Positions 24,650 through 32,437 of a stretch of DNA of 33,942 nt are shown in pieces (within the stretch, counting starts at the first letter, position 1; each line of letters starts with the position of its first letter). The position numbers and the translations under genes are program-made. The stretch is from NCBI GenBank assembly GCA_934153655.1, contig CAKPFH010000008.1:1-33942 (forward strand), in the 5' to 3' direction. Origin of the DNA: an uncultured Bacilli bacterium. Lineage in GTDB: Bacteria; Bacillota_I; Bacilli_A; RF39; UBA660. The notes beneath the pieces were generated by a model. That model was not told where the DNA came from. It saw nothing but the letters and a program-made list of their open reading frames with translations, and made no database searches.

Positions 24650-25673
24650 TTTTTATTTTAACATAACCATTATTTTCTAAAATACTATACATTTTAGGTA
24701 ATAAATAATCATAAAACTTTAATTTAATTATATCTTCTTTATCAGCTGAAAAAAACTTTTTTAATATTAAATAATCTTCTTTAGATAAAGTTTTAATTAC
24801 CTCGAGTACCTGATCTTTGGTATAATCAGAGAAAAAGTCAGCTAATTTTAAATTTTTACTGCCAGGAGATGCATACATTCTTGTAGGATCAATATAATCT
24901 TTATAATTTTCATTGGTGTCTAAATAACCAGCTAAAATTTTTAATACTTTTGGTCTTTTTAATTTAGCTAAAGCCCTGGCTTCTATTTGATTAATTCTTT
25001 GTCTTGTTAAATTAAAAGTACTAGCAACATTTACTAAAGTTCTTGGTTTATCATCTAAAAAACCAAATCTTAAAAGGAGAATATCTTCTTCTTTTTCAGA
25101 TAAATTAGCAAGTTTAAAAATTTTTCTAATCTCTTCTTTCTTTAAATTTTTCATAGCTTGTTTAAATACATTAGCATTTTCATCTTCTATATAATCACCT
25201 AATTCATCTTCAGAAGTACCTATTGGCATACTCATACTAACTTCTTTATTAGCAAGAACTAAAAGTTCTCTTACTTTATCTTCTGATATATTAAGTTTAC
25301 TAGCAATTTCTCTATCCGTTGGTTCTCTTTTTAATTCTTTCATCAAAGTATATTTACAACTTAATACTTTGTTTAATAAAGTAAAAATATGAATTGGAAT
25401 TCTAATGGTTCTAGAAGATGTTTCAATATATCTTAAAATACATTGCTTTATCCAATAAGAAGCATAGGTTGAAAAAGCAATATTTCTTGTATGATCAAAT
25501 TTTTCAACAGCATACATTAACCCTACATTACCTTCTTCAATTAAATCTTCGATATCTAAATTAGTAAAACGATAGTTATTAGCAATTTTTTTAACTAAGC
25601 CTAAGTTATTAAGAACAATCTCTTCTTTAGCACTTAAGTCACCCGATTTATACCTTTCAAATAACTCTTGCAT
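24630..25673 (-). CDS. second sigma-70 family factor with a C-terminal extension
   Basis: A 347-aa sigma factor distinct from the RpoD at 10101-11198. It lacks regions 1.1 and 1.2 and begins almost directly with region 2 (NNLGLVKKIANNY, DLIEEGNVGLMYAVEKFD, TYASYWIKQCILRYI). Region 3 holds IRIPIHIFTLLNKVL and KELKREPTDREIASKLNIS. Region 4 ends in the helix-turn-helix NVASTFNLTRQRINQIEARA. About 95 further residues follow, with the phrase TLSKEDYLILKKFF; they match no sigma domain I know. Differences from RpoD in the -10 helix (SYWIKQCILRYIE against TWWIRQAITRAIA) suggest a different promoter set. ATG 25673, not 25691, follows the GAGGGGG ribosome site. Its trigger and regulon are unknown. Confidence 0.88.
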   Translation of the reverse strand: MQELFERYKSGDLSAKEEIVLNNLGLVKKIANNYRFTNLDIEDLIEEGNVGLMYAVEKFDHTRNIAFSTYASYWIKQCILRYIETSSRTIRIPIHIFTLLNKVLSCKYTLMKELKREPTDREIASKLNISEDKVRELLVLANKEVSMSMPIGTSEDELGDYIEDENANVFKQAMKNLKKEEIRKIFKLANLSEKEEDILLLRFGFLDDKPRTLVNVASTFNLTRQRINQIEARALAKLKRPKVLKILAGYLDTNENYKDYIDPTRMYASPGSKNLKLADFFSDYTKDQVLEVIKTLSKEDYLILKKFFSADKEDIIKLKFYDYLLPKMYSILENNGYVKIKKRKISK

Positions 25674-25697
25674 GGTACCCCCTCTTTCCAAGGTGTA

Positions 25698-25726
25698 ATT
25701 ATATCAAATTAATTAGAAAAAGTCTA
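25698..25726 (-). promoter_or_regulatory. promoter of the second sigma gene
   Basis: On the minus strand TAGACT (25726-25721), a 17-base spacer ending in TGA, and a perfect TATAAT (25703-25698). The pattern is of the primary-sigma type. A cre-like palindrome (25733-25747) lies six bases upstream of the -35. Confidence 0.65.
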
Positions 25727-25803
25727 GATTTTTCGAAAACGTTTCAAGATAAACGCATGAAAATTTAAATCATGTGTTTTTTCTAACTTTCTGATAGTAT
25801 TAA

Positions 25804-25828
25804 AAATACCTAGAATTTCTAAGTATTT
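25804..25828 (-). terminator. terminator of the carboxypeptidase gene
   Basis: AAATACTTAG and CTAGGTATTT on minus form a 10-bp stem with one G-U pair around five bases, followed by TTTAA. It overlaps the TAA stop. Confidence 0.65.
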
Positions 25829-26984
25829 AAAATAAATCACCTATTATTACACCTTTTAAGATTTTAAAGAAGATATTAAAGTAATTATCTTTTTTAATAT
25901 CATTTTTAACGGTTATATTTACTTCATCTATCATATTACCAAGACTATCTTTAACAACTAATTTACCTATCATATCACCTTTTTTAATTGGTAGTTTTAA
26001 AGTATTTAAAATAACATTTGATTTATATTCTTCTTTTTTATCATTTTTGTTTTTTAAAACCGTAACATCTTGATTAGCAATTATTCTTATTTTAGGAATA
26101 TCAGCTTTATCAATTGAAATAGTTCCTAACTCTTCACCTTTTTTCTTAATAGTTTCTACTTTATATAAATTAAAACCATAGTCTAGTAGTTCTGATGTTT
26201 CTTTATTTCTGACTTTTCCTTCTTTTTCACCTAAAGTTATTGCTAGAAGACGCATATCATTTCTTTTAGCCGTTACCGCCATACAATACATAGCAGCATC
26301 TGTATACCCTGTTTTCAAGCCATCTGCTCCTTGGTAAGTTTTGATTAATTTGTTGGTATTCACGAGCCAGAATTGTCTATCAGTTCCTTTTCTTAAATAA
26401 TCTTCATAAATACTTGTATATTTAAGAATTTCTTCATGACTTATTAGTTCTTTAGCAATAAGAGCCATATCATAAGCTGTTGAATAATGATCTTTTTCAT
26501 CAAGCCCCGTTGGATTTACAAAGTTAGTATCTTTAAGTCCTAAACTTTTGGCTTTCTCGTTCATCATTTTAACAAAGTTTGTTTCGGTTCCTCCAATATA
26601 TTCAGCCATAGCAACAATTCCATCATTAGCACTAGCCATCATTATTCCTTTAATTAAATCTAAAACACTTATCTTTTCGCCTTCTTCAAGCCAGATCTGA
26701 GATCCTCCCATACCACTGGCATTTTTAGATACTACTACCATATCTTCTAGTTTAATTTTTCCATCTTCAAGAGCTTCCATGATTAAAACCATCCCCATCA
26801 TCTTAGTCATTGAAGCAACTGATGTTTTCTCATGAATATTTTTTTCATAAATAATTTTCCCTGTTGATACTTCCATAAGCAAACCACTTTTAGCATTTTG
26901 AAGTAAAGATTCATCTGCTCTAACTTTTATACTTGGTAAAAAAATACTTATTAAAAGGAAAATAATTATACCTTTTTTATACAT
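25827..26984 (-). CDS. D-alanyl-D-alanine carboxypeptidase (DacA/DacF type, class A LMW PBP)
   Basis: The enzyme trims the terminal D-Ala of peptidoglycan stem peptides outside the membrane. The 385-aa precursor has a signal peptide (hydrophobic to about residue 18, cleavage near VRADES). It carries all three penicillin-binding motifs: SMTK (Ser58-Lys61), SAN at 118-120 and KTG at 224-226. A beta-rich C-terminal domain follows, then a final segment NIFFKILKGVIIGDLF that looks like the amphipathic membrane anchor of this family. AGGGG lies five bases before ATG 26984; the GTG at 26990 is rejected. The gene presumably depends on its own weak promoter after the rhomboid terminator. It shows that this bacterium makes a wall. 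Confidence 0.95.
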   Translation of the reverse strand: MYKKGIIIFLLISIFLPSIKVRADESLLQNAKSGLLMEVSTGKIIYEKNIHEKTSVASMTKMMGMVLIMEALEDGKIKLEDMVVVSKNASGMGGSQIWLEEGEKISVLDLIKGIMMASANDGIVAMAEYIGGTETNFVKMMNEKAKSLGLKDTNFVNPTGLDEKDHYSTAYDMALIAKELISHEEILKYTSIYEDYLRKGTDRQFWLVNTNKLIKTYQGADGLKTGYTDAAMYCMAVTAKRNDMRLLAITLGEKEGKVRNKETSELLDYGFNLYKVETIKKKGEELGTISIDKADIPKIRIIANQDVTVLKNKNDKKEEYKSNVILNTLKLPIKKGDMIGKLVVKDSLGNMIDEVNITVKNDIKKDNYFNIFFKILKGVIIGDLF

Positions 26985-27008
26985 AAACACCCCTACTTAA
27001 ATTTATGT

Positions 27009-27036
27009 TAAAAAAATAGAACTATACGTTCTATTT
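27009..27036 (-). terminator. terminator of the rhomboid gene
   Basis: AAATAGAAC and GTTCTATTT form a 9-bp stem around five bases, followed by a T run on minus. The TAG stop is in the 5' arm. Confidence 0.8.
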
Positions 27037-28182
27037 CACAAATATTCCAAGATAAATTAGAAAAGCTAAGAAAATAATTGATAAAATTATACCATTTATA
27101 TTTTCAACCTTTTTATGTTTATATTTAAGTCCTACAGCCATACTAATTAAAACTCCTCCAATAAGTCCTCCTATATGACCAAAATAATCTATTCCTGGAA
27201 CAACAAAACCAATTATTAAATTAATAGCAATAACTGGTAAAATACTTTGTTTCCAAGTAGCTCCGATATAAACACGATAATAATAACCAAAATATAAAAT
27301 TGCTCCCATCAAGCCAAATATTGCCCCACTTGCTCCAATTGAAGCATTATTTGATAAAGTTATACTAAGTAAACTACCAGTAATAGCACTGAAAAAGTAA
27401 ATTAACAAAAACTTATTTTTACCATAAAAACTTTCTACTTGACTACCAATTATATATAAAGCATAACAATTACTTAATAAATGAAAAATATCAGCATGTA
27501 AAAATGTACCTGTAATTAATCTATAATATTCATGATACTTTCTAATATATGGTCCATAAACAGCAAACATATTAATTAAACTATCACTATTTCTTGTAAA
27601 TAAACCAAATAAATAAATAAACACTAAAATACCAATTAATACATAAGTAATAATTACTTTCTTAGGTGTAAAAACATCATCATTTTTAATAGCTTCATCT
27701 CTATTTTTTTCATTTATTTCATTAGTAATCTTTAAAAACAAACTAAATCCTTCTTCTTTAAAATCTAAATTACTTTTTAAATCTGAAAAATTAGTTTTAA
27801 TAACATCATTTTCTACTAAATCATTTTCATTTTTAACATTTATATATTTATATTTTTTATCATCTTGATTAGTCTTAGTAAAATCAACATTTTCTCCTAA
27901 ATCAGTAAAAATATTTAAAACTTCCATCTTTAAAGAAAAAGTTTTTTTCTTAATTTTACTAACTAATCTTCTTGTTTTAAATTTATCAAATTCCATTTGC
28001 TCATTATTATGAATATAATTATTAACTATTCTTACTATTTTTATATCTTCCGATAAGTTTTCTAACCATATTTCATTTTTAGCACCTTGAACAATTACAG
28101 GATTATAATTTTTTATCTTTATAAAATAATACAATAATTTCATTGTAATTAAATCTCTATCATTAATCATTTCTGCATTCAT
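27031..28182 (-). CDS. rhomboid family intramembrane serine protease with an N-terminal cytosolic domain
   Basis: Rhomboids cut substrates within the membrane. The 383-aa protein has a soluble, charged N-terminal part of about 172 residues, then six or seven membrane helices from 175 on. The HADIFHLLSN motif (His234, Asn238), the catalytic GASGAIFG (Ser285) and GHIGGLIGG (His336) are all present, so it should be active. A large cytosolic N-terminal domain is also found in Bacillus GluP/YqgP, which helps quality control of membrane proteins; the present domain is not clearly alike. AAGGAG precedes the ATG. The gene sits between khpA and the carboxypeptidase gene with its own terminator. Confidence 0.92.
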   Translation of the reverse strand: MNAEMINDRDLITMKLLYYFIKIKNYNPVIVQGAKNEIWLENLSEDIKIVRIVNNYIHNNEQMEFDKFKTRRLVSKIKKKTFSLKMEVLNIFTDLGENVDFTKTNQDDKKYKYINVKNENDLVENDVIKTNFSDLKSNLDFKEEGFSLFLKITNEINEKNRDEAIKNDDVFTPKKVIITYVLIGILVFIYLFGLFTRNSDSLINMFAVYGPYIRKYHEYYRLITGTFLHADIFHLLSNCYALYIIGSQVESFYGKNKFLLIYFFSAITGSLLSITLSNNASIGASGAIFGLMGAILYFGYYYRVYIGATWKQSILPVIAINLIIGFVVPGIDYFGHIGGLIGGVLISMAVGLKYKHKKVENINGIILSIIFLAFLIYLGIFVK

Positions 28183-28241
28183 CTTAACAACTCCTTAATA
28201 AAAATTATATACTATTTTTTTAAATAAATAAAGAGAAAAAG

Positions 28242-28264
28242 AAAAAAACTAGCAAAACTAGTTT
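28242..28264 (-). terminator. terminator of the rpsP-khpA operon
   Basis: AAACTAG and CTAGTTT form a 7-bp stem around five bases, followed by a T run on minus. The khpA TAA stop is at its start. Confidence 0.75.
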
Positions 28265-28511
28265 AAAAACTTTCTATGTTAATAGAAATATATTTGTGAT
28301 CATGTAAACTACTACTTGCTTTTAAAAGAGTTCTAATAGCATTAGCAGTACGACCACCTTTACCTATTAATCTTGGTAAATCTTTTTCACTTACTAAAAC
28401 TTCAATCGTAACTTTTTTATCATCTTCTGATGGAAACTCTTTAACAGTTACCATATCAGCATCTATTACTAAAGCTTTAACAAGTTTTTCTGTTAAAGCA
28501 ACATAATTCAT
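28263..28511 (-). CDS. khpA: KH-domain RNA-binding protein KhpA (YlqC family)
   Basis: An 82-aa single KH domain. The RNA-binding loop reads LIGKGGRTANAIRTLL, with GKGG as the GxxG motif. KhpA binds RNA together with KhpB/Jag and influences cell elongation and division in Gram-positive cocci. The position directly after rpsP is the conserved one in Firmicutes, where it is followed by rimM and trmD; those two genes are missing here. AGAGG within the rpsP 3' end serves as its ribosome site. Confidence 0.93.
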   Translation of the reverse strand: MNYVALTEKLVKALVIDADMVTVKEFPSEDDKKVTIEVLVSEKDLPRLIGKGGRTANAIRTLLKASSSLHDHKYISINIESF

Positions 28512-28514
28512 AAA

Positions 28515-28784
28515 CTAACCTCTTTTTGATTCATGGAATTTTTTCATAATTCCAGCATCACTTAATAAATTACGAACTGTATCACTTGGAATTGCTCCAT
28601 TATTTAACCATTTAAGAGCAATACTTTCATCAACTTTAACTGTTTTTGGTTCTGTTAATGGATTATAAGTTCCAACAAGTTCTATGTATTCTCCATCTCT
28701 TTTAGTATGAGAATCAATTGCTACTATACGATAAACTGGTTTTTTCTTACTACCCATTCTTTTTAATCTTAATTTAACTGCCAT
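28515..28784 (-). CDS. rpsP: 30S ribosomal protein bS16
   Basis: A full-length 89-aa bS16, with the N-terminal VKLRLKRMGSKKKPVYRIVA and the GTYNPL segment typical of the family. bS16 binds 16S rRNA in the body of the small subunit and is needed for its assembly. It leads the rpsP-khpA operon from a strong promoter and has AAAGGAAG before its ATG. The gap to khpA is three bases. Confidence 0.97.
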   Translation of the reverse strand: MAVKLRLKRMGSKKKPVYRIVAIDSHTKRDGEYIELVGTYNPLTEPKTVKVDESIALKWLNNGAIPSDTVRNLLSDAGIMKKFHESKRG

Positions 28785-28811
28785 AATAACACTTCCTTTC
28801 TTTATGCACTT

Positions 28812-28840
28812 ATAATATCATAATAAATCTAGGTTGTCAA
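28812..28840 (-). promoter_or_regulatory. strong promoter of rpsP-khpA
   Basis: On the minus strand a perfect TTGACA (28840-28835), 17 bases ending in TGA, and TATTAT (28817-28812), that is, with an extended -10. The -35 forms one arm of a 7-bp inverted repeat (TGTCAAC/GTTGACA, 28835-28856). Confidence 0.8.
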
Positions 28841-28856
28841 CATATTTTGGTTGACA

Positions 28857-29438
28857 TTACAAAATAATATCATTGTTATTATCAAATTCAATATTTAAAT
28901 ATTTTCTACTAGCTAAGTAATCACACATATGAACAAAGCTTTCATATTTAGTCTTTGGTTTTGGTAAAATTTCATTACCATTGTAATCAGTATTCCAAGG
29001 TCCCATATGACTTTCAATAGCCTTGGCAACAAATTTTAACTCACTATCACTTAATTTTAATTTATCTTTATTATCAAGAATATAATTTTTAATTAAAGTT
29101 GGATGATCTACTTGAGTATACCTATTATGAGTTAAACCACTTTTTAAGCCATCATGTAAAATTAAAGTCATTATCATCAAATCTTTTTCATCACTTGTAT
29201 ATTTATCACCTATAGTTGGATTATCAAGTAAATCTTTAGCAATTAAAACCGCTGCTTTTACATGTCTTACCAAACCTCCATCTCCAAGAGTAAACTTTGG
29301 ATGATATTTTCCAGTAGATGATGCTGGTATAGTAAAGAAATAATCCGGAAGTAAATTAATCATTACTTCACAGCTTTCTCTAATATTTTTATTTTTAATA
29401 TAACTTAATTCTTTTTTAAAATAATCTTTTTTCTCCAT
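28857..29438 (-). CDS. HD-domain phosphohydrolase-like protein
   Basis: A 193-aa protein made of one HD fold. The expected metal ligands are His59 (VRHV), His95-Asp96 (ILHDGLKSG), His112, His144 (SHMGPW) and Asp173 (HMCDYLASRKYL). It resembles the HD part of YhaM-type exonucleases, but there is no OB-fold in front. Nucleotide, phosphate-ester or RNA substrates are all possible. It starts two bases after the hemW stop, with AGGAG spanning that junction, so it is the third gene of the lepA-hemW operon. Confidence 0.85.
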   Translation of the reverse strand: MEKKDYFKKELSYIKNKNIRESCEVMINLLPDYFFTIPASSTGKYHPKFTLGDGGLVRHVKAAVLIAKDLLDNPTIGDKYTSDEKDLMIMTLILHDGLKSGLTHNRYTQVDHPTLIKNYILDNKDKLKLSDSELKFVAKAIESHMGPWNTDYNGNEILPKPKTKYESFVHMCDYLASRKYLNIEFDNNNDIIL

Positions 29439-29439
29439 A

Positions 29440-30528
29440 CTACTCTCCTACAAAATTAATTAATATACTATTTTCTACATATATTTTATCATAACTTATT
29501 AATAAATTAGTACCATTATCAATAATTAGACCTGATTTTATTAAATCACGAATATTATATAAGTCAAGTATATTTACTTTATATCTTTTAAAAAACTCTG
29601 ATTTATTAATTCCTGATATTTTTCGAAAACCAAGGATTAAAGCATAAGAAATAATATCTTTATCACTTAATATTTCTTGACCATCTAAATAATTACCTTC
29701 AAAATACTTTTTTAAACTTAAAGTATTAGTATAACGACAATTACCTAAATAACCACTAGCTGATACTCCAAACCCATAATAAGGTAAGTTATTCCAATAA
29801 ACTAAATTATGTTTAGCCTCATACCCAGGTTTACTAAAATTACTTATTTCATAATGATTAAAACCAAACTTTTTTAATTTATTTATTATCAGTTCATACA
29901 TTTCATAATCTAAATCCTCAGGAATGTTTTTTTCTTTTATAATTTTTAAATAAGTATTATTTTCAATAATTAAAGAATAAGTTGAAATATGAGTTATATC
30001 TAAACTTAAAATATTATTAATATCATAAGCTAAATCTTTTAAAGTTTGATTTTTAAGTCCATAAATTAAATCAACATTTATATTAGTAATATATTTTTTA
30101 ATTAAATTTATTTTCTCTTTAACTAACTTAAAATCATGATTTCTTTTTAAATATTTTAAATTTTGATTTATAGTACTTTCAACTCCCATACTTATTCTAT
30201 TAACTTTATTAGTCTTAAATAATTTTATTTTTTCTTCATCAATACTTTCAGGATTAACTTCTATTGTAAACTCTAAGTCATTAGATAATTTAAATATTTT
30301 AATAATTTCAAATAATTTTTTTAATTCATTTATATTTAAAGAACTTGGAGTTCCTCCTCCAATATAAATAGTTTTGATTATTTCTCCCTGGTATTTCTCT
30401 TGAATTTCTTTTTTTAAACTATCTAGGTATAAATCAACTTGTTTTTCATTATAGAAAAATTTAGTAAATGCACAATAAGAACAAATTGATTGGCAAAATG
30501 GAATATGAATATAAACGGAATTAGTCAT
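29440..30528 (-). CDS. hemW: radical SAM heme chaperone HemW
   Basis: HemW was long called a coproporphyrinogen oxidase but acts as a heme-binding protein for respiratory enzymes. The 362-aa protein has the radical SAM cluster motif FCQSICSYC (Cys12, Cys16, Cys19) and GGGTPSSL for SAM binding. It also has NVDLIYGLKNQT and the YEISNFSKPGYEAKHNLVYW block shared by HemN/HemW. The length is normal. It overlaps the end of lepA by eight bases, as in many Firmicutes. No heme-synthesis or respiratory gene is in the window, so what it serves here is open. Confidence 0.93.
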   Translation of the reverse strand: MTNSVYIHIPFCQSICSYCAFTKFFYNEKQVDLYLDSLKKEIQEKYQGEIIKTIYIGGGTPSSLNINELKKLFEIIKIFKLSNDLEFTIEVNPESIDEEKIKLFKTNKVNRISMGVESTINQNLKYLKRNHDFKLVKEKINLIKKYITNINVDLIYGLKNQTLKDLAYDINNILSLDITHISTYSLIIENNTYLKIIKEKNIPEDLDYEMYELIINKLKKFGFNHYEISNFSKPGYEAKHNLVYWNNLPYYGFGVSASGYLGNCRYTNTLSLKKYFEGNYLDGQEILSDKDIISYALILGFRKISGINKSEFFKRYKVNILDLYNIRDLIKSGLIIDNGTNLLISYDKIYVENSILINFVGE

Positions 30529-32326
30529 TTATTTCCTCATTAGATAAAACCGTTAAGAAAGCTTCTTGTGGTATTTCAACATTACCAATTTGTTTCATTC
30601 TTTTCTTTCCTTCTTTTTGTTTTTCTAGAAGTTTTTTCTTTCTCGATACGTCTCCTCCATAGCATTTAGCTAGAACATCTTTTCGCATAGCTTTAATATC
30701 AGCTCTTGATATTATCTTAGATCCAATTGCTGCTTGAATTGGAACAACAAACATTTGTCTTGGAATAATTGCTTTTAAGTTATTAACAACAACTTTTCCT
30801 TTATTATATGCAAAGTCTTTATGGACAATAGTTGATAAGGCATCAACAACGATACCATTTACTAAAATGTCCATTTTAACTAAATTACTAGGTTTATAAC
30901 CAATTACTTCATAATCAAATGAAGCATATCCTTTAGAAATACTTTTTAATTTATCAAAGAAATCATAAACAATTTCTGATAGAGGAAGTTCATAATGCAA
31001 AATTGCTCTTTCTGGAGTTAAATATTCAATCTGTTTATAAATTCCTCTTTTATTTTGACAAAGTTCCATTAAAGGACCAATATACTCACTTGGAGTAAAT
31101 ATATTTGTTAAAATAAAAGGTTCACTAATTGTTTTAATTTTAGTTATGTCAGGCAACTTTTGAGGAGAATCAATCATAATAACACTACCATCAGTTAATT
31201 CTACTTGATAAACTACAGATGGACTAGTTGCAATTAAATTAAGGTTAAATTCTCTTTCTAATCTCTCCTCAACAACATCCATATGTAAAAGTCCTAAAAA
31301 ACCACATCTAAAACCAAATCCTAAAGCTTCACTTGTTTCAGGTTCAAAAGTTAAACTAGCATCATTTAATTTTAATTTTTCTAGGGCATCTCTTAGATCA
31401 TTATATTTATTAGTTTCAGTTGGATATAAACCGGTAAACACTACTTGTTGAAGTTTTTTATAACCTGGTAAAGCCTCATTACAGGGATTTTTAGCAAGAG
31501 TAATTGTATCACCTACTCTAATATCACTAATATTTTTAATCGATGCAACAATATAGCCAACTTCTCCTGAGGTTAAATTATCAACTTTTTTAAGAGTTGG
31601 AGTATAAACAAATAATTCAGTAACATCATAAACTGATCCTGTTTGCATGAATTCAATTTTATCTCCTACTTTAACACTACCATCAAATATTCTAGCAAGA
31701 ACTAAAACTCCTCGATATGAATCGTAAATACTATCAAATATCAAGGCTTTTAAAGGTTTATCAATGTCTCCTTTGGGAGGACTAATTCTATCAATTACAG
31801 CCTCAACCAAACTTTTAACACCCTCTCCTGTTTTAGCACTAGTAAGCAATATTTCCTCATCAGAAAAACCAAAAGTTTCAATTAATTCTTGCTTAGTTTT
31901 TATAACATCAGCACTTGGTAAATCAATTTTATTAATAACGGGAATAATTGTTAAATTATTATCAAGAGCCAAATACATATTAGCAATAGTCTGAGCCTCT
32001 ACTCCTTGCGTTGCATCAACAATTAAAATTGCTCCATCAGTTGCTGCTAAACTACGACTAACTTCATAAGAAAAATCTACATGACCAGGAGTATCAATTA
32101 AGTTTAACATGTAGTCTTCCCCTTTATAATGATAATTAAGTCTTACTGTATTTAATTTAATAGTAATTCCTCTTTCACGTTCAATATCCATACTATCTAA
32201 CATTTGTTCTTTAATTTCTCTTTTACTAACTGAATTAGTAACCTCTAAAATTCTATCAGCAAGTGTTGATTTACCATGATCTATATGAGCAATAATTGAA
32301 AAATTACGAATATTTTCCTGTTTCAT
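30521..32326 (-). CDS. lepA: elongation factor 4 (LepA), back-translocating GTPase
   Basis: LepA binds the ribosome and affects initiation, biogenesis and elongation under stress. The 601-aa protein has the complete layout. G1 is AHIDHGKST (13-21), switch II is DTPGHVDF and G4 is NKIDLP. Domain II follows, then GFRCGFLGLLHMDVV of the EF-G-like domain. The family-specific C-terminal domain contains CYGGDVSRKKKLLEKQKEGKKRMK. It has AAGGTGG before the ATG and a good promoter, and leads the lepA-hemW-HD operon. Confidence 0.98.
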   Translation of the reverse strand: MKQENIRNFSIIAHIDHGKSTLADRILEVTNSVSKREIKEQMLDSMDIERERGITIKLNTVRLNYHYKGEDYMLNLIDTPGHVDFSYEVSRSLAATDGAILIVDATQGVEAQTIANMYLALDNNLTIIPVINKIDLPSADVIKTKQELIETFGFSDEEILLTSAKTGEGVKSLVEAVIDRISPPKGDIDKPLKALIFDSIYDSYRGVLVLARIFDGSVKVGDKIEFMQTGSVYDVTELFVYTPTLKKVDNLTSGEVGYIVASIKNISDIRVGDTITLAKNPCNEALPGYKKLQQVVFTGLYPTETNKYNDLRDALEKLKLNDASLTFEPETSEALGFGFRCGFLGLLHMDVVEERLEREFNLNLIATSPSVVYQVELTDGSVIMIDSPQKLPDITKIKTISEPFILTNIFTPSEYIGPLMELCQNKRGIYKQIEYLTPERAILHYELPLSEIVYDFFDKLKSISKGYASFDYEVIGYKPSNLVKMDILVNGIVVDALSTIVHKDFAYNKGKVVVNNLKAIIPRQMFVVPIQAAIGSKIISRADIKAMRKDVLAKCYGGDVSRKKKLLEKQKEGKKRMKQIGNVEIPQEAFLTVLSNEEIND

Positions 32327-32342
32327 CTAACCACCTTCATTA

Positions 32343-32371
32343 ATTTTATCAAATTTAAAAAAACTTGTCTA
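32343..32371 (-). promoter_or_regulatory. promoter of lepA-hemW-HD
   Basis: On the minus strand TAGACA (32371-32366), 17 bases ending in TGA, and TAAAAT (32348-32343), an extended -10 promoter. It begins eight bases past the terminator of the LRR gene. Confidence 0.65.
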
Positions 32372-32378
32372 TAAAAAG

Positions 32379-32405
32379 AAAAAAACTTCTTGTAAAAACA
32401 AGAAG
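32379..32405 (-). terminator. terminator of the LRR surface-protein gene
   Basis: CTTCTTG and CAAGAAG form a 7-bp stem around six bases, followed by seven T on the minus strand. Confidence 0.75.
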
Positions 32406-32437
32406 AATTTTAAAATTATTTAAATAATATGAATAAT

